The notes: generated by a model from the letters alone, not told the origin. Shown: positions 11,561 to 23,200, numbered from the stretch's first letter. The stretch is 64,000 bases of DNA from Amanita rubescens (GCA_015039365.1 WION01000101.1:96663-160662), one strand, 5' to 3'. Program-made: numbers and translations.

Positions 11561-12019
11561 TTGATGCTGGGCGTGTGGGTGAAGTTGGGAGCGCTAAAAA
11601 TGCTGAAGCTGAGTTTATCTTGACCACGTCTTCATCGATGTAGGAGAGCACTGAGAGCGCAGGAGAAGAGGACTGTCGGTGGGCAACATGAATTTGTGGG
11701 TGATATCCAAGACGTGCCGGCGAATTCTAGGCTCCGGCGTTGGAGAGATCGAAGATGAAAGTTGGATGGAACATTGGTAGAGATTTAGAGACGGTTTAGT
11801 CAGGTGTTGTTTCGAATAGACGCAAAAGAGGTGCGTGGTAGCGATCCACTTAATCACATCAGAAGGCCGTCGGTTCTTCTTCATCCTGGGCATTACTTTG
11901 AGTTTCCTTGGTCTGAGGGACGACTCTGCGTGTGATAACGAGAAGGATGAGGAAGAAGAAGGTGAGGGGTTGTGCTTGGAAAATAGTTAGATATGTAAAT
12001 ATACTAACCACACAGGTTG
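11561..12019. other. Spacer between two pseudogenes
   Basis: A minus-strand frame at 11893-11615 (KKNRRPSDVIKW near its start) has no recognised motif. It may be the 3' part of the Ser/Pro-rich pseudogene upstream. Confidence 0.3.
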
Positions 12020-12985
12020 ATCGTTACTTACCGCTTTCCATTTCCTTTCTTTCAATTTGAGTTTTGTTGGGCTGAATGTGACGGCCGGAACGCATCCTAT
12101 TGAGCCAAAACAGAGAGAGAGAGAGAGAGAGAGGTTAAGATGAGATATCGTCAAATCAAGTTGAACAACTGATCACTCACGCTTACCAGTTGCCAACTTG
12201 ACCTCGGTTATAACAATATCCGGCACAACCTTACGCTTCTCAAGTGTCCTAGGCGTTTTCAGAGGCTTGGTGGCAGGCGAATGTGAGCATTGGGAGAGGG
12301 GGGCATCAGAGGGTTTATCGTGTTTCGTCCCAGATTTCGAAGCTGAAGCCGATATAGACTTTGAAACAGACTGAGAAGAGTTTGACCCGTCGCACGAACC
12401 CATGCCTGAAAGCGTAGATGACGAAGCGGGAGAAGCATTGATGCCGGAGGTGGGCTTGACCGCGTGACACTGTGAGGCGGAGATGGTTCCAGCTCTGGAC
12501 TGGGGATGGGTGGAGGGGACGCAGTGGGCGTTAATATGTGCGCTAAGTCTGGACCTGGTAATTCGGATACGGGTTTTGGAGAAGGTGAGGGTGTAAATAT
12601 GTTGACAAGGTCTGGTCCGGTCCCAAGATTCTTGTCGAGTCGAGGTCGGGAGAGATCGAAGGGGTGAAAATGTGTGTAAGATCCGGTCCTAGTATATGAT
12701 CTTGGTGGGAGTCAAGGACGGGAGAAGGCGAAGGCGTGAAAAGATGATTGACTTCGGGTCCCGCTACACCCTGATGCCCTTGCTCGACGTCTTGCTTTGA
12801 TTGCACGGCTGGATCTGGCTCGCAATATGATGGGGGTTCAAATTCGGGTTCAGGTTCCATTTCCTCGTACTTAAATGCGGCGGGAGCGTATCGAAAGAAG
12901 CGAGTAACTCCTTTCTGTTCTTCACCGCGCGCGAAATTTTGGCAATCCCACCCGCTCGCGAAGTTGTCCCTCCATTTCTATTCAT
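12020..12985 (-). pseudogene. Ser/Pro-rich orphan gene remnant with internal repeats
   Basis: It starts with MNRNGGTTSRAGG and a basic segment ending in LLASFDTLPP. It must then shift frame to KYEEMEPEPEFEPP, so the coding sequence is broken near 12875. A block of about four imperfect repeats of roughly 26 residues follows (core ILGPDLTHIFTPS-SPDLDS), then a Ser-rich part and PRTLEKRKVVPDIVITEV, ending at a GTAAGC donor near 12183. A possible last exon follows the (GA)n tract. I do not recognise a family. Composition suggests a disordered nuclear protein. Confidence 0.4.
12111..12133. repeat. (GA)n microsatellite
   Basis: An uninterrupted AG dinucleotide run of about 11 units. Confidence 0.9.
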
Positions 12986-13598
12986 TTCTTATTTGTCTCC
13001 ATTCTAATCGATCGACACATAGTAGTAACAGTCAGCGAACATATATTATTATTATAGAGACAAAACGCACACTTCACCTGCCATCCTAGCTAATTCCATC
13101 ACATGCCTAGTACTAGTAAAGGTCCTTTTGTCAATATTGTAATAATCAAGACCCATCGCAAAACGTACAACTTGAAAGACACCTGGCTCTTCAAGAACAG
13201 CACATGCCCAACCAAAGCCACCAAAAAACCAGCAGCCAATACATCCCGACACCACGTCCACGTCGAGTCTGACAGCATGTGCATTGTAGCCTGAGTGCTG
13301 AGAACGAATGCTAGCTGCCAAGTCTACGAGGGTGGGAGAGTGGATGTTGAACATTGAAGGCCGGCGAAGAACTTGTAAAGGTCGTGAGCAGAATGGGTTG
13401 TAAGCGCTAGCTGATAGTCAGATTACTGCAGACATCAGACAGGGTTATTCATCCCACATAGGATTGCAAAACCCTGTCTACTTGAACAACAGAGAATTCA
13501 CCTCCATGAGGCTGCAAACTCCGCAACAAGGTCGTGGCAGGCTGTACGAGGATGTGTCACCGCCATGGGATGCCAGTTAGTGTGCGGTGGATTTGGTC
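12986..13598. other. Stretch without a recognisable gene
   Basis: A minus-strand frame at 13354-13052 of 100 residues has no recognisable domain. No repeat family of this window is present. Confidence 0.3.
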
Positions 13599-14453
13599 GA
13601 CCAAATTCGCATCGGCAAGTTTGCACCTGTTAATTTGCGCAAATTTGCACGTCTTGGGTTTGAGGCTGCGAATTTGGGCAAATTCGCAGGCAGCTCCAAT
13701 ACACTCAGGAACTGCTTCTTTGGATTGCAATTGTGGCCTTCGCGATCTCATCCAGTCTCAGGCTAACAACTCAAAATCTGGATCTAAGCATGCGGGTCTC
13801 ACAAACCTTATCCGTCGAATTATCGGTTTTCAATGCTTGTTAACAAAGAATCTGCCAGAACGTGTATCTGTCGGCGTTCATTCTTCACCCTGGTGCATCT
13901 TTTTGGCAAATAAGGTTGATGCTTTGAAATTATTGAAATACAATTTTAGATCATCGATCCTGAAGGGGGTAGCAGCTCTGAGTCAACCGAAGACTGGGTG
14001 GCTTCAGATAATTTAGACGATGAACATCTGGGCCCATTGAATCCAGATCCAACTTCATCAAAACACGATCAGCTTGGCTGGCTTGATGAAGGATTACCCC
14101 CAGATCCATCCCCAGACGCGCAAATCCATTCCTTACTGGAAGAAATCTCTGACATTGATCGTTACTTAGACATTCTTGCAGATGGCCCACTGTCTAATCT
14201 TACGCGGATGACTGATGAGGACATAGCCCACCCAGAGAAGCCCTCAAGGAAGAGCAATGCTACTGCATTGATGCCTCATGACGATGCATGGACGGCTTGG
14301 AAGTAAACTACGTATATACATTGTTATGATGAAGCCAAATGCTAATTCGCAGTGAATTAGAAACTCACAATGCGAAATTGACCCTGACTTGCATGTTGAT
14401 TTGCATTGAGCGAGTTTGCTAATTTGCACTGCGAATCTGATGCGAATTTGGTC
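13599..14453. mobile_element. Non-autonomous TIR element, about 855 bp
   Basis: A 15-bp perfect terminal inverted repeat, GACCAAATTCGCATC, lies at 13599-13613 with its complement at 14439-14453. The subterminal regions are full of short TTTGC/GCAAA motifs, including the palindrome AATTTGCGCAAATT near 13632. The interior has an acidic Asp/Leu/Pro-rich frame (about 13960-14306, with SLLEEISDIDRYLDILADGP) but no catalytic domain. No clear target duplication was found. Confidence 0.6.
13960..14306 (+). CDS. Small acidic ORF inside the TIR element
   Basis: The frame is open from about 13960 (DPEGGSSSESTEDW) through LLEEISDIDRYLDILADGPL to a stop at 14306. It is acidic and predicted helical in the middle. 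It may be the N-terminal exon of a transposase-associated protein; the catalytic part is missing from this element. The start is not defined. Confidence 0.3.
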
Positions 14454-14750
14454 AGCTGGAGCCCGTGCGAGTTTCACAGGTGTTGTCGTGCGCAACAACC
14501 CAAATTAAAACTCAGCCCGGCTCACTCCGAATGCTTACACACGAACTCATAGCACTCGCTCATTATTACGTCTGGGAACGAGACTACATAACGTTTACAG
14601 CAATAGATTATTTTCTAAACCCTTAAGCGAGCGGAGTTGAAAAATTTGATTCCAAACCATAACCATCATTTGAGATATACCTAGATACCAGATGTTGATC
14701 ATCGACTATCATTCCCATCATTCAGCAGATATCGAGAGATCTCGTCATCA

Positions 14751-15302
14751 ATGGACAACAGAATTAGCTACACAGAGGGTCAATGGATTGGAAATGAATA
14801 TCACGAGGAATTTTTCACCTGGCAAGCCATAGTTGAGTTGCAATGTCAGCGATCCGATGATGAGCGCAGGCAGGAGGCAATCGCCATAGCTGGACTCGTT
14901 GTGTATGGACTGGGAGAAGCCGAAAGGCTCCGTGCAGAGCGTCGCCGTGAGCGCCGGCTATATCTTGTACGGGATGATCTCCTCAAAACGTCGCGGGAAG
15001 GCGCCGTGGCAAAGCTCTCAATAGTAGCAAAAATGACCGGGCGTTCATTACTACAGTGGGCTTCGATGTTGCTACATTTGATTTCAAGATCCTCTCCTCC
15101 GGATTTGAGAAATGGTGGAATTCCATGCCCATCCCACAAGCTGATGCTCCATCGACAGCTGCACCACGCCTAGGTGATCTCTTGATGCTCGTGGCGCTTT
15201 GGGGCTTATATTACATCACCTGAACTCTACAATGCATGACGTATCACTTTGTGAGATTTTCGCCCTCATTGCTGTAGACGTTATGGAGAGTCAGTCGTGA
15301 AC
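14751..15302 (+). pseudogene. DDE_Tnp_4/Harbinger-like transposase, N-terminal fragment
   Basis: The ATG at 14751 opens a 140-codon frame with a basic helix (EAERLRAERRRERR). Near 15015 the frame must shift to LNSSKNDRAFITTVGFDVAT, then FEKWWNSMPIPQADAPST. A stop follows at about 15220, after which the next frame gives STMHDVSLCEIFALI. This order matches the N-terminal region of PIF/Harbinger-like transposases of agaricomycetes. The DDE catalytic core is absent. It is broken by at least one frameshift and one stop. Confidence 0.6.
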
Positions 15303-15554
15303 TGCCCTACTTGTTTATTATGTAATGACTTCCTACTATGTCACTATTCAAATTACGATAATTGTAGTAAGGTTTTTCCTGATTAGCGGATAAACAATAT
15401 AGAAGATCTTCTGCCTTGAGTGACATCCTCTCTAGACGGTAGTTCCGAGGCCGAAGTGTAAATAAACGTAGGCTTCGGTCTTATACCGGGATGGGCATTT
15501 AAGAGCTGGTAAGTCCCTAGACCAGCCCACATTTGACAAGTCCATTATTTAACT
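15303..15554. other. Upstream region of the recombinase gene with a GAGGCCGAAG repeat
   Basis: It contains TTCCGAGGCCGAAGTG at about 15443, facing CTTCGGTCTTATA, so a small hairpin is possible. Related strings are near 28870, 32330 and 43055. It may mark the edge of the mobile element carrying the recombinase. Confidence 0.4.
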
Positions 15555-17186
15555 ATGGTTTCCAGCATCTGTGATCCCGACATCATGTGTGGAGACGTCC
15601 AGGAGATTGAAATTATGGCAGACATGGAAGCTGAAGAAGAAAATGAGTTCAATGACTCGGATGACACATGGAAGAGCCTCAAACCATGTTCATCAGAGCT
15701 ACCAGACGAAGATATCATGGCGAAAGTGGTCCAGGACAATTCGGTGGAGGTTTCAAATGGCACCGACCGGGAATACAGAAGGTGCGACATAGCAAACAAT
15801 TTATTTTCACGTGGCTCTCTTTACAAGCGGTCTAGACTCATGGAAAGCTTTGAAAAGTGGGCAGCAAAACATTTTCCGGCCGCTGCCCCTGGGACGCTTT
15901 TCGGCCCGAACCTTTCTCCCAGAACGCCAACTTGGATTTGTTTGTGGATCATGGACCAGTAAGTTATACTTATCTGATGAAAAAATATCAATTTTTTCAA
16001 CCGATTGATCGATAGCTGTGATACCCTTAAGATAGATGGATTTCCTAAAGCCCCAGATGATTATCGTCGGAGTTACGCTTGGGCTATGAAGATGAGATCT
16101 TCCATGACCTACGGGTTTGGAAGACTCTGTGAACGTGGGAGGACCCATTGGTCTTCAGACGGCATCACTTGTGCAGGGAACCCTTCCATATCAAACTTGG
16201 TATCAAGGTACATGATTGCACTCAGGCGAAGAAAGGTAAATCCATCGTTCTCAATTTCCAATAGTTCACTCATGATTCAAAATTAGCGTCAAAATGGGGA
16301 GGATGTTCCGATGAGCTCCAGAGCTATAACAAGCCAAGATATCAGGGAAATGTGGGAGTTCAATGAAAAGGTTTATGGGCAAGAAACCATAGCGGTACCT
16401 AATTCATCAGAGAAGCAATGGGGCAGAGAGAGAACAAGGCGCTTGGTTCACGCTATTATAACCTTGAGTTTTGTGTGCCTTTTGAGGGCTGATGAAGCGC
16501 TTAACCTTCGGATGGAGGATATTGACATACGCGGTCCAAAATGCTTATCGATAACTCTCCAGAAGAGAAAAACTAATCAATTTGGTGGTAAGACTATCAA
16601 ATCATCGTTTACCAGTGAGCTCCAAGTCAGAATCTTACATCGTTTGGACTACTAGGCACAAAACCATTTGTCTTATGGCTGTTCCCAGAGAACGAAAGTC
16701 ACATCTGCCCTATTCGGGCCCTTGCTCAATGGATCTCTTGTTCAGGAATTAATTCTGGCTATATTTTTCGTGGGATTAGGGTAACCAAGACCCTGGAAAA
16801 AGTCTTGAGTTCTCAGATTGTGAGTCTCCGTTATTTTCCACTCCTTTTACTTGGAAAGTCATTTACTGATGTTGTGTTAGACTTCGTCTGCATTCTTGGA
16901 ATTCTTCAGAAACATGCTCATTGATATCGGAAAGGATCCTTCTGTATACGGTACACACAGCCTCAGGCGTGGAGGGTGCCAGTGGCTTTCTCGTGAAAAG
17001 CGGTGGCGGATTCCAAGAATTTGTGACTGGGGAGGCTGGTCTTCAGACCCAACAGGTCACCTCACCATTTTTCGGTATTTGCTAAGCTGGAACGATGACC
17101 CGCATGAGGCAAGGGAGGATTTTTTCAATCCTTCCAAGGTGCCAACAACCCACTGCCCTCATTGTGGAAGGGCCTGTTCTTGTTGA
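15555..17186 (+). CDS. Tyrosine recombinase (Crypton-like/phage-integrase fold), 464 aa, 5 exons, apparently intact
   Basis: Exons 15555-15958, 16016-16235, 16287-16587, 16656-16819 and 16881-17186 join in frame to 464 codons, with introns of 51-68 nt. The N-terminal 130 residues are acidic. A helical DNA-binding core follows (about 150-235). The catalytic domain shows every expected residue: R275 in LLRADEALNL, a lysine around K301-K303, H389 and R392 in GTHSLRRGGCQ, W416 in GGWSS, and candidate nucleophile Y429 in IFRYLLSW. The C terminus ends in a Cys/His cluster (C455, H457, C458, C462, C464) that could bind zinc. Such recombinases cut and rejoin DNA through a 3'-phosphotyrosine. No GCR1_C domain is visible, unlike classical Cryptons. 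It is the best-preserved mobile-element gene here and could be mobile or domesticated. Confidence 0.8.
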
Positions 17187-17860
17187 AACTTGATGGAGTT
17201 GAAATGGTGCTGCACCGCGCCGGGTACCAGTCGCAAATGGCCTCAGGCAACCAAATTGAAATAGTAAATCAGGCATAAGCAAATTTTCAATTGTCTCTTC
17301 TCCAAAGGCTACTTTTCAGGTCTTTCTCTTTCAGCTCCTCTACTTTCCATACTTTTACTTTCACACTCGACGCTTTTGTTACTTTGTTTAAGTTTGAGAT
17401 AACTGCTTTAACTACTTTCGGAAAATCTAGTTGAAAATATAACGAAGCGGCTAGTCCCATCGTACATGCACGCCGAGTAGCTGGCCCATTTCCGCCCGAG
17501 TACATAGATTATTGTCGTCATGCGGTGGTGAGGTGGAGTAGACGAAATAGCGGAGTTCACATGAGTCGGACACTGGAGTGGTTGTCATGTATAAGCAACT
17601 GAACCAAAAAGGCGGCGGAAGGTTCTACCATCTACAGGTCGGTTAGAGGGTGCGTGTGGAGCCTGCACATACTATGTAGTGGAGAAGGTGGGCGTGCGTA
17701 ACGAAGGGCGCAGCCCTCTGGCGAGATTTAATATGGTGGGATCAATGCCGCCCTTTACCTTTCCCCTTCGCCTGTACGGGCCACGCTCGGCTCCCCGATA
17801 GGCATCAGTAGCGCGAACACCCGGAATAAAATGCCAGCCACTAATAAAAACACAGGCTTG
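17187..17860. other. Stretch without a recognisable gene
   Basis: A minus-strand frame at 17505-17287 has a low-complexity Lys/Val pattern (VKVKVWKVEELKEKDLK). A similar pattern appears on the plus strand at 49.3 kb, suggesting a shared GAAAGTGAAAGT minisatellite origin. No gene is supported. Confidence 0.35.
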
Positions 17861-17884
17861 GGATATTTGGCGACAGTCTCGCTA

Positions 17885-18600
17885 TACGCTGATGCGGATG
17901 GAATCGGCTACGTTTAAATCCCATGTCAGCATGTCTAATTTCCCTATGCCCTTCCACGCATCTCGCTGGACACTGTATGATGATGTTGCTCGCAGGTGTG
18001 ACGACATTATAGCTCGATATGAGCAAATTGCACTGGAAACGGTTCGTCACCGTTGCTCATTTCCTCTATAACCTTTTCTCAAACTGCTGGCGGAATAGCG
18101 CCCAATCGAATGGGGATATTTCTCTATAACGGATTGAAGTCTGCGCGCACGGTCCCCATTACAACCAACGTTCGAGTGGTCGAAACATGAATAGCTACCT
18201 TCATCAAGCGAAATTGGTGCAAAGGAACATTGTCGACGTCGATGGCAAGTTAACTGCCCCGTGGCATGAATATGACAAATTGCGCACGGGCTCGGTGGTC
18301 CTCATGAGAATATCCTTGCGTACATACACGCCGACTGACAAAAAAAGTTTCATTCCATCTTGGTTAACAGAACGACGACCGAAGTACTGACCACTTATAG
18401 TTATACAGAATCAAGGTCTTGTTGCCATCATACGATCCGATCGATGAACGCCCATTCGTGGTGTCATCGAGAACATTGCGCGCAGCGAAGAAGACAAAAA
18501 GGGCGACAGCGACAACGAGTTTGTTAAATCGTTCGCACGGACCAGAAACAAGTTGGTGACTCTCAAGCGTCCAACGTAACGTGTTTCTTTCGTCTGATAA
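17885..18600 (+). pseudogene. Orphan protein remnant (APWHEYDKLRTGSVVLM type)
   Basis: The first fragment reads FPMPFHASRWTLYDDVARRC then DDIIARYEQIALE (17930-18040). After shifts and a stop, the second reads VQRNIVDVDGKLTAPWHEYD then KLRTGSVVLMRISLRTY (18215-18330). Both fit one protein interrupted by frameshifts. It resembles agaricomycete proteins of unknown function that recur near mobile elements. I cannot name a domain. Confidence 0.4.
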
Positions 18601-19190
18601 AAACTGTGGTCTTATACCATTGGTCAGACCCCCGCTGCTTCCTCAAGCAGCGCTCCACCCCCTCCCACCGTAAAACAGGCGAAAACGTCTAGCAGGAAAA
18701 GTGCCGACAAACAACTGATGGAAGAAATGAATTTGGAACGGCGTCGCTCTCCATTTGTTCTAGAATGCATTATGTGTAACTGTAAAAATAATGGTGTCGC
18801 TCACGTTCATTGAAGAAAAAAAGCGTTCGTGTTGCGGGTTTGCCGCGCAGGCGGGCGTAAAGCTTAATCAACATCGTCTGCCGATGTGCCTCTTCCAACC
18901 ACGTGGAACTCTTTACACCCATCCATGATCCCTCTACACCCCACCAGTGCCTAATCTCGCCCACTGGCACCTCTTGCGACGACGCGGAATCCCTCTATGA
19001 TGAGCCTTTACACCCCACTCTGAAGTGGGTGTGATTAAAATCGCTTACAATCGGACTGGCCAATTTTACTTTTAGCAATCACTGGGACCTTTTGTTGATA
19101 TGATATTCACTCGTCACACGATACATCTCCAGCTCCTGATGCTTCACCAAGTCGCGGACGGCACTCACGTCCACTCTCGGTTCCCTTCGT
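18601..19190. other. Stretch without a recognisable gene
   Basis: No open frame has a recognisable motif. A few CTACACCCCA-type strings recur between 18905 and 19020 but do not form an ordered array. Confidence 0.3.
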
Positions 19191-19194
19191 AGAT

Positions 19195-19600
19195 GGCCTG
19201 AAAAGCTTGGCGAATCTTGCTGATGTGGCTTTAAGCATTCCGAAACAACCTACTACCGCCACGTCATACGGCGAGGGTAAAACGAAAGCGACTGATGGCA
19301 AGAAGCCAGTCCGGGAGTACGAGATTGATCCAGACTCAACGGCAGTAAGTCCCAGTTTGCCAAGGCTACCTTTGCTAACGAAAATGGCTCTTAGAGACTT
19401 GTTTGCTGTGGACCACCTTACAGACCCGAAAAACTCAGAAAAAACTGAGAAAGAATGAGAAAGTTGATGTCTCAAAGGCATGGAGGGCACTTGATAAGAA
19501 TGCGAAGCGTGTACGTTAATTGTCTTTACTCAATCCACTCTGCTTATCGACTAGTAGGAATATATCGGACAAAGTCAGCTATTGGAAGGGTATGTCTTAT
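19195..19600 (+). pseudogene. C-terminal fragment of the orphan gene also present at 58-60.5 kb
   Basis: It encodes a Lys-rich motif (KKPVREYEIDPDSTA), then a good intron (GTAAGT ... CTTAG), then RDLFAVDHLTDPKNSEKTEK. After a one-base shift it continues KVDVSKAWRALDKNAKR, then a second donor and YIGQSQLLEG. The same order occurs at 60170-60500. The size and Lys-rich helical character are weakly reminiscent of an HMG-type domain, but I cannot confirm that. The frameshift marks it as decayed. Confidence 0.55.
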
Positions 19601-19644
19601 AAGCTTCTTCCTCCATTTGACTTAGTATCGACTTCAATGATTGT

Positions 19645-19800
19645 GGCAGAGAGGACTAGGGGGAGCGGAGAGGAAGAGCGAGGGGGAGCAGTGGGGAGCA
19701 GAAAGGAGCAGAGGGGGAGCGGGGGGAGAATGGGGGGAGCAGAAGGAGTGGGAGAAGCAGAAGCGGAGCGGGGAGTGACGATGGACACGTTTTCAAGCAG
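19645..19800 (+). repeat. Polypurine GGGGAGCAGA tract, copy 1
   Basis: About 150 nt are almost free of pyrimidines on the plus strand, made of irregular GGGGAGC and GGAGCAGA units. The tract and its flank (CAAGCAG..., then GCGCAATTTTA) recur at 60550-60860, after the homologous gene remnant. It therefore travels with that gene and may be its 3' coding end or trailer. Confidence 0.8.
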
Positions 19801-20837
19801 TTTTCAGCAGATTGTACTTTTCTTCCATGCGCAATTTTAAATGACCTGGCGGATATATATTCCGATGACAGAAAAACAGATCAAAGAAGAAAATGACAAC
19901 GTTGACCGCTTCCCTCTGCTCCAACCTGCTCCAACCGCAGATTTCTGAGAGTATACATGGAACAGCCAGCGGCACCGACCTCAAGCCACCTGCCAGCAGC
20001 CACACATTTCGACGAAACATCCACTCCAGTGGGTGGCCCAATATCAGCAGGGGTGGAAAACGATGGTTATAAAGTCATATGGCAACCCGCAATAAATTTT
20101 ACTAGTAACCCTACGCTAGGTTTGCAAATACTACGTAAAATCGCGTTTTTCGCCTACGTGACGGTTCCTTATATGGCAAAATAACACGTCCCTCAGTGCT
20201 ACTACTACACCGTCAGCTCTTTCAACACAGCACGAAAAATCACTACCTCGTGTCATATCGCTTTCAATTCCCTGGTCAATGCCAGCTTTTAAATGGGTGG
20301 ATGAGTCATCCCAATTCACGACGTCTCTAGATGGGAACGCAGTCCTCATCAAAAAGTACATAATAAAATGCGAAAATATTGGTACTTATGTTAATTTTTT
20401 TTTCAGAGAGATAAGTGTAGATAAGGCAGCAAGGAGGGCAAGGGGAGCGATGAGGAGTAGAAAATACCGCAAGAGTCAAAAGGAGAAGGTTGCAAATTCC
20501 CAGAAAACAAACATGCCAATGTCGTGTATGGGCAATGTTTTCCCGCATGGTTCATGCAACGGAACGATGGAATATGACAACACATATTCAGGTACCCGAT
20601 TGAAATATAGTATTCACGACGGTAACACATGTTAACTCCAACGTTGAGCAGCGGCGCCAGATTCCATCTCGAACACGTTTCAAAGTACGCGCCCGTGATT
20701 AAAACTTTATTTTATGTGCTGATTGCAACGGTCGTACTTGTCTATTCCGCGGCCGCTGATGACTTAAAACTTTTACACACATAAATTTGATTTATCAACG
20801 TCCAGACGAAAAGTACCTCCCCCAATCCAATCTGTAT
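19801..20837. other. Upstream region of the JmjC-like gene
   Basis: It holds a plus-strand frame at 20279-20635 with a Lys/Arg-rich segment (AMRSRKYRKSQKEKVANSQK) and a Cys/Gly-rich end. This may be an unrecognised upstream exon of the JmjC-like gene or a separate orphan. No splice path joining it was convincing. Confidence 0.35.
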
Positions 20838-22563
20838 ATGATGGATAAAGTAGATAATAACCTTGAGCATGAATCGGATAGCGAAGGTTTGTTCATTTAT
20901 ATGTGATCCAATTTTATTGGTTATAACCAAATATCCGCATACCATAGACCTGGTTAATGTTCAAATGGTTGAATCCAACGACTCTACCTCACTGTCAGTC
21001 AGCAACAGGAATAACTTCTATAGAAATGTGGCAGGAGTGGAGCTTTCTCCTGATTGTCCACGTGCGATATGGCCAAATGGTGTTGAAACTATATTGCCCT
21101 ACATTCTCGATGAAAATGGGATGAACAAATTGCAACAGGTGGATAAAACAGATAAAAATTATTTATTTAACAACTTAATGCATTTCTAACTCAGGATGCA
21201 CAATGGGTCCTAGATATGTCAAAAAATGTTAAACTAGTCAACGACTGTCCATGGATAGTCAAGTTTAGCTCAGTGGGATTGAAGAAGTCAGAGATTGCAA
21301 CGGCGGTGAGGAAACACCTGGCCCACGGAAATGTGGTCATAATTGGCGATCTTCCAATTGAACCCGTTGAACTGAACCTGCAAAGCCTCAGAGAAGAACT
21401 GTCTTTGCTTCCCGAAAGACCTTTGTCTGTTCATGGTATGTTTTTATATTATTCAAAAAGAAGGTCTATTCATGAAATAGATATGGTCAAGCGGGATAAA
21501 GAGCCAAGAGAACCGCATATACGTGAAAGCCTAAAGGATTTTGTAGAAAAAATTGAACACCACGAGAAGGTCAGGTTTGTTCTTGATCTTGCCTTGCAAG
21601 AAAATCAACTACCAGATTTTATGACGTATGCCAATTGCTGGGTTTCCATTGTTGATGGTGTACTAATTTTGGTCATGCAGTCATTTGGACGATGCAACGT
21701 TGGCTTGGAACGGCCTAAAGGAAACCTATAATCCTGACCACATCCCCTTGAACATTTCTCATGCTCGTTCTTGGGGGCTTCTTCACTATGGTGGAAGCTA
21801 CACCTACCCCCACCACGATGCTTCTGGATTTGGTACTATCGTGGTAGCAAGGTCGGGTCTAAAAATTTGGTCAGTCATGCGTCCCGAAGGCTATCAGTCC
21901 ATGAAGACGCGCCTGGAGATAGATAAAGCAATCAAAGACTTATTTGATGAGAAGGGTGACATAAAATGGGTGGAATACGCAATTTATGCTGATGCGGGGG
22001 ATATTATGTATGTCTTCTTGCTTCTGTATAACAGCATTATCTCTTACGTATTTAGTATTCAGCCGCCTGGTCAATGGCACCAGGTTTACACACCAATTAG
22101 ATCAGTAACGACTGGCGGTCACTTTATCTCATATGATACACTGCATTTGATGGAACAATCCATGCGAATTGACTTCCGGATAAAATCGCAATTGACAAAT
22201 AGTGACTATGACATATATTCAACTCTGGCCATGCTCACAATTCAGCTTCCCTTTCTCAAGAATAGATGTACGTCTGAGTTTTATGACTAAATGATTCATG
22301 GTTGAGACATTATCATAGCATTCTATTGGAAACCAATGATGGCTCTGGCTTTAATGATTTTGCGTCCGGACAAATACACGAATAAAGAGAAATGGAAGGG
22401 AGAAGACAACTTTGGACATGCAAAGAAAATTGGAAAACACCTACAAAAATCTTTGCTTCTTAATCGATCACCCCCTCGAGATTATCTCTTTTTTGAGACC
22501 AGTAATTGGATGGACCCTGGGCCAGTTTTTGACATATACACATGTCTTCAAGGGTTTCGATGA
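20838..22563 (+). CDS. JmjC-like Fe(II)/2-oxoglutarate dioxygenase, 469 aa, 7 exons, apparently intact
   Basis: Exons 20838-20886, 20948-21138, 21195-21435, 21481-21625, 21681-22007, 22056-22267 and 22319-22563 join in frame to 469 codons. Introns are 45-61 nt. The catalytic cupin region contains YPHHDASGFGT, giving H253-x-D255 of the iron-binding triad, and PPGQWHQVYTP with H326 as the third ligand. The spacing of about 70 residues suits a JmjC fold. A GGHFISYDTLHLME segment follows, as in agaricomycete JmjC proteins. Family members hydroxylate or demethylate proteins, often histones, but the substrate here is unknown. No PHD or DNA-binding domain is attached. It could also belong to another branch of the dioxygenase superfamily, such as TET/JBP; the W-H-x-V-x-T-P context favours JmjC. 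Confidence 0.75.
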
Positions 22564-23095
22564 TTGAGCTTCATGTAGTACTCATCTAGCATGCTGGACA
22601 CTTCTATCATAATCCAATTGACCTCATACATGCGGTGTGTGTACAATTGAGAAAACGAAGGAGCAAACTGAAATCTGGAGACCATCCTGTCGTATCGTTC
22701 TGGTTTGGGGGCCGAAAACCCCATCATTTCCTGAACCCCAGTCTTGGTTTGCTGGCTGGTGCAGACTTCGGTTCGTCGGCCGCCGTTGTTCCTGCTTGCT
22801 TTGGACGCTTCGGCACAGGGGGAGACTCGGCGGCGGAGTGAGTGGAGAGGCAGAGTAGTAACTATATGCGTGTAAGTGCCAGCTCATAGTACCAAACTGT
22901 TACATACCGATGTCGGAGGCCATACCGTCCGTGCTGGGAACTTGAATGTGCGAGAAGATGGGCTAAGCGTCGGGCAAGGAAATCATTTGGTACGTACATC
23001 TGTGTCGATGCGAAGTGGCCCTTGAACTATCGGTTTTCTCATGATGGTGGTCCGTTGGTGCGGGCATGGTACGATGGGCAAACATAGGCAATGAG
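22564..23095. other. Spacer without a recognisable gene
   Basis: Short frames only on both strands. It separates the JmjC-like gene from the repeat at 23.1 kb. Confidence 0.35.
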
Positions 23096-23104
23096 CGTGG
23101 GGAG

Positions 23105-23200
23105 GGGAGAAACCAGACTCCTACCCAGACTCCTACCCAGTCTCGCCGGTGCTAGCTTGACGTTATGTAAGCTTGAACGCACCAGGTCTCTGACGCCGGA
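23105..23200 (+). repeat. Diverged single copy of the 61-63 kb TIR sequence
   Basis: It begins CAGACTCCTACCCAGACTCC and continues through CGGTGCT, CTTGACG, GTAAGC and AACGCACC. This parallels the terminal repeat at 60894-60999, including the doubled CAGACTCCTACC. No inverted partner was found nearby, so this is an isolated, more diverged end. Confidence 0.7.

Noticed and set aside
15555..17186. Classical Crypton with GCR1_C domain
   Set aside because: The catalytic core fits a tyrosine recombinase but no GCR1_C-type region is visible in the 464 residues.
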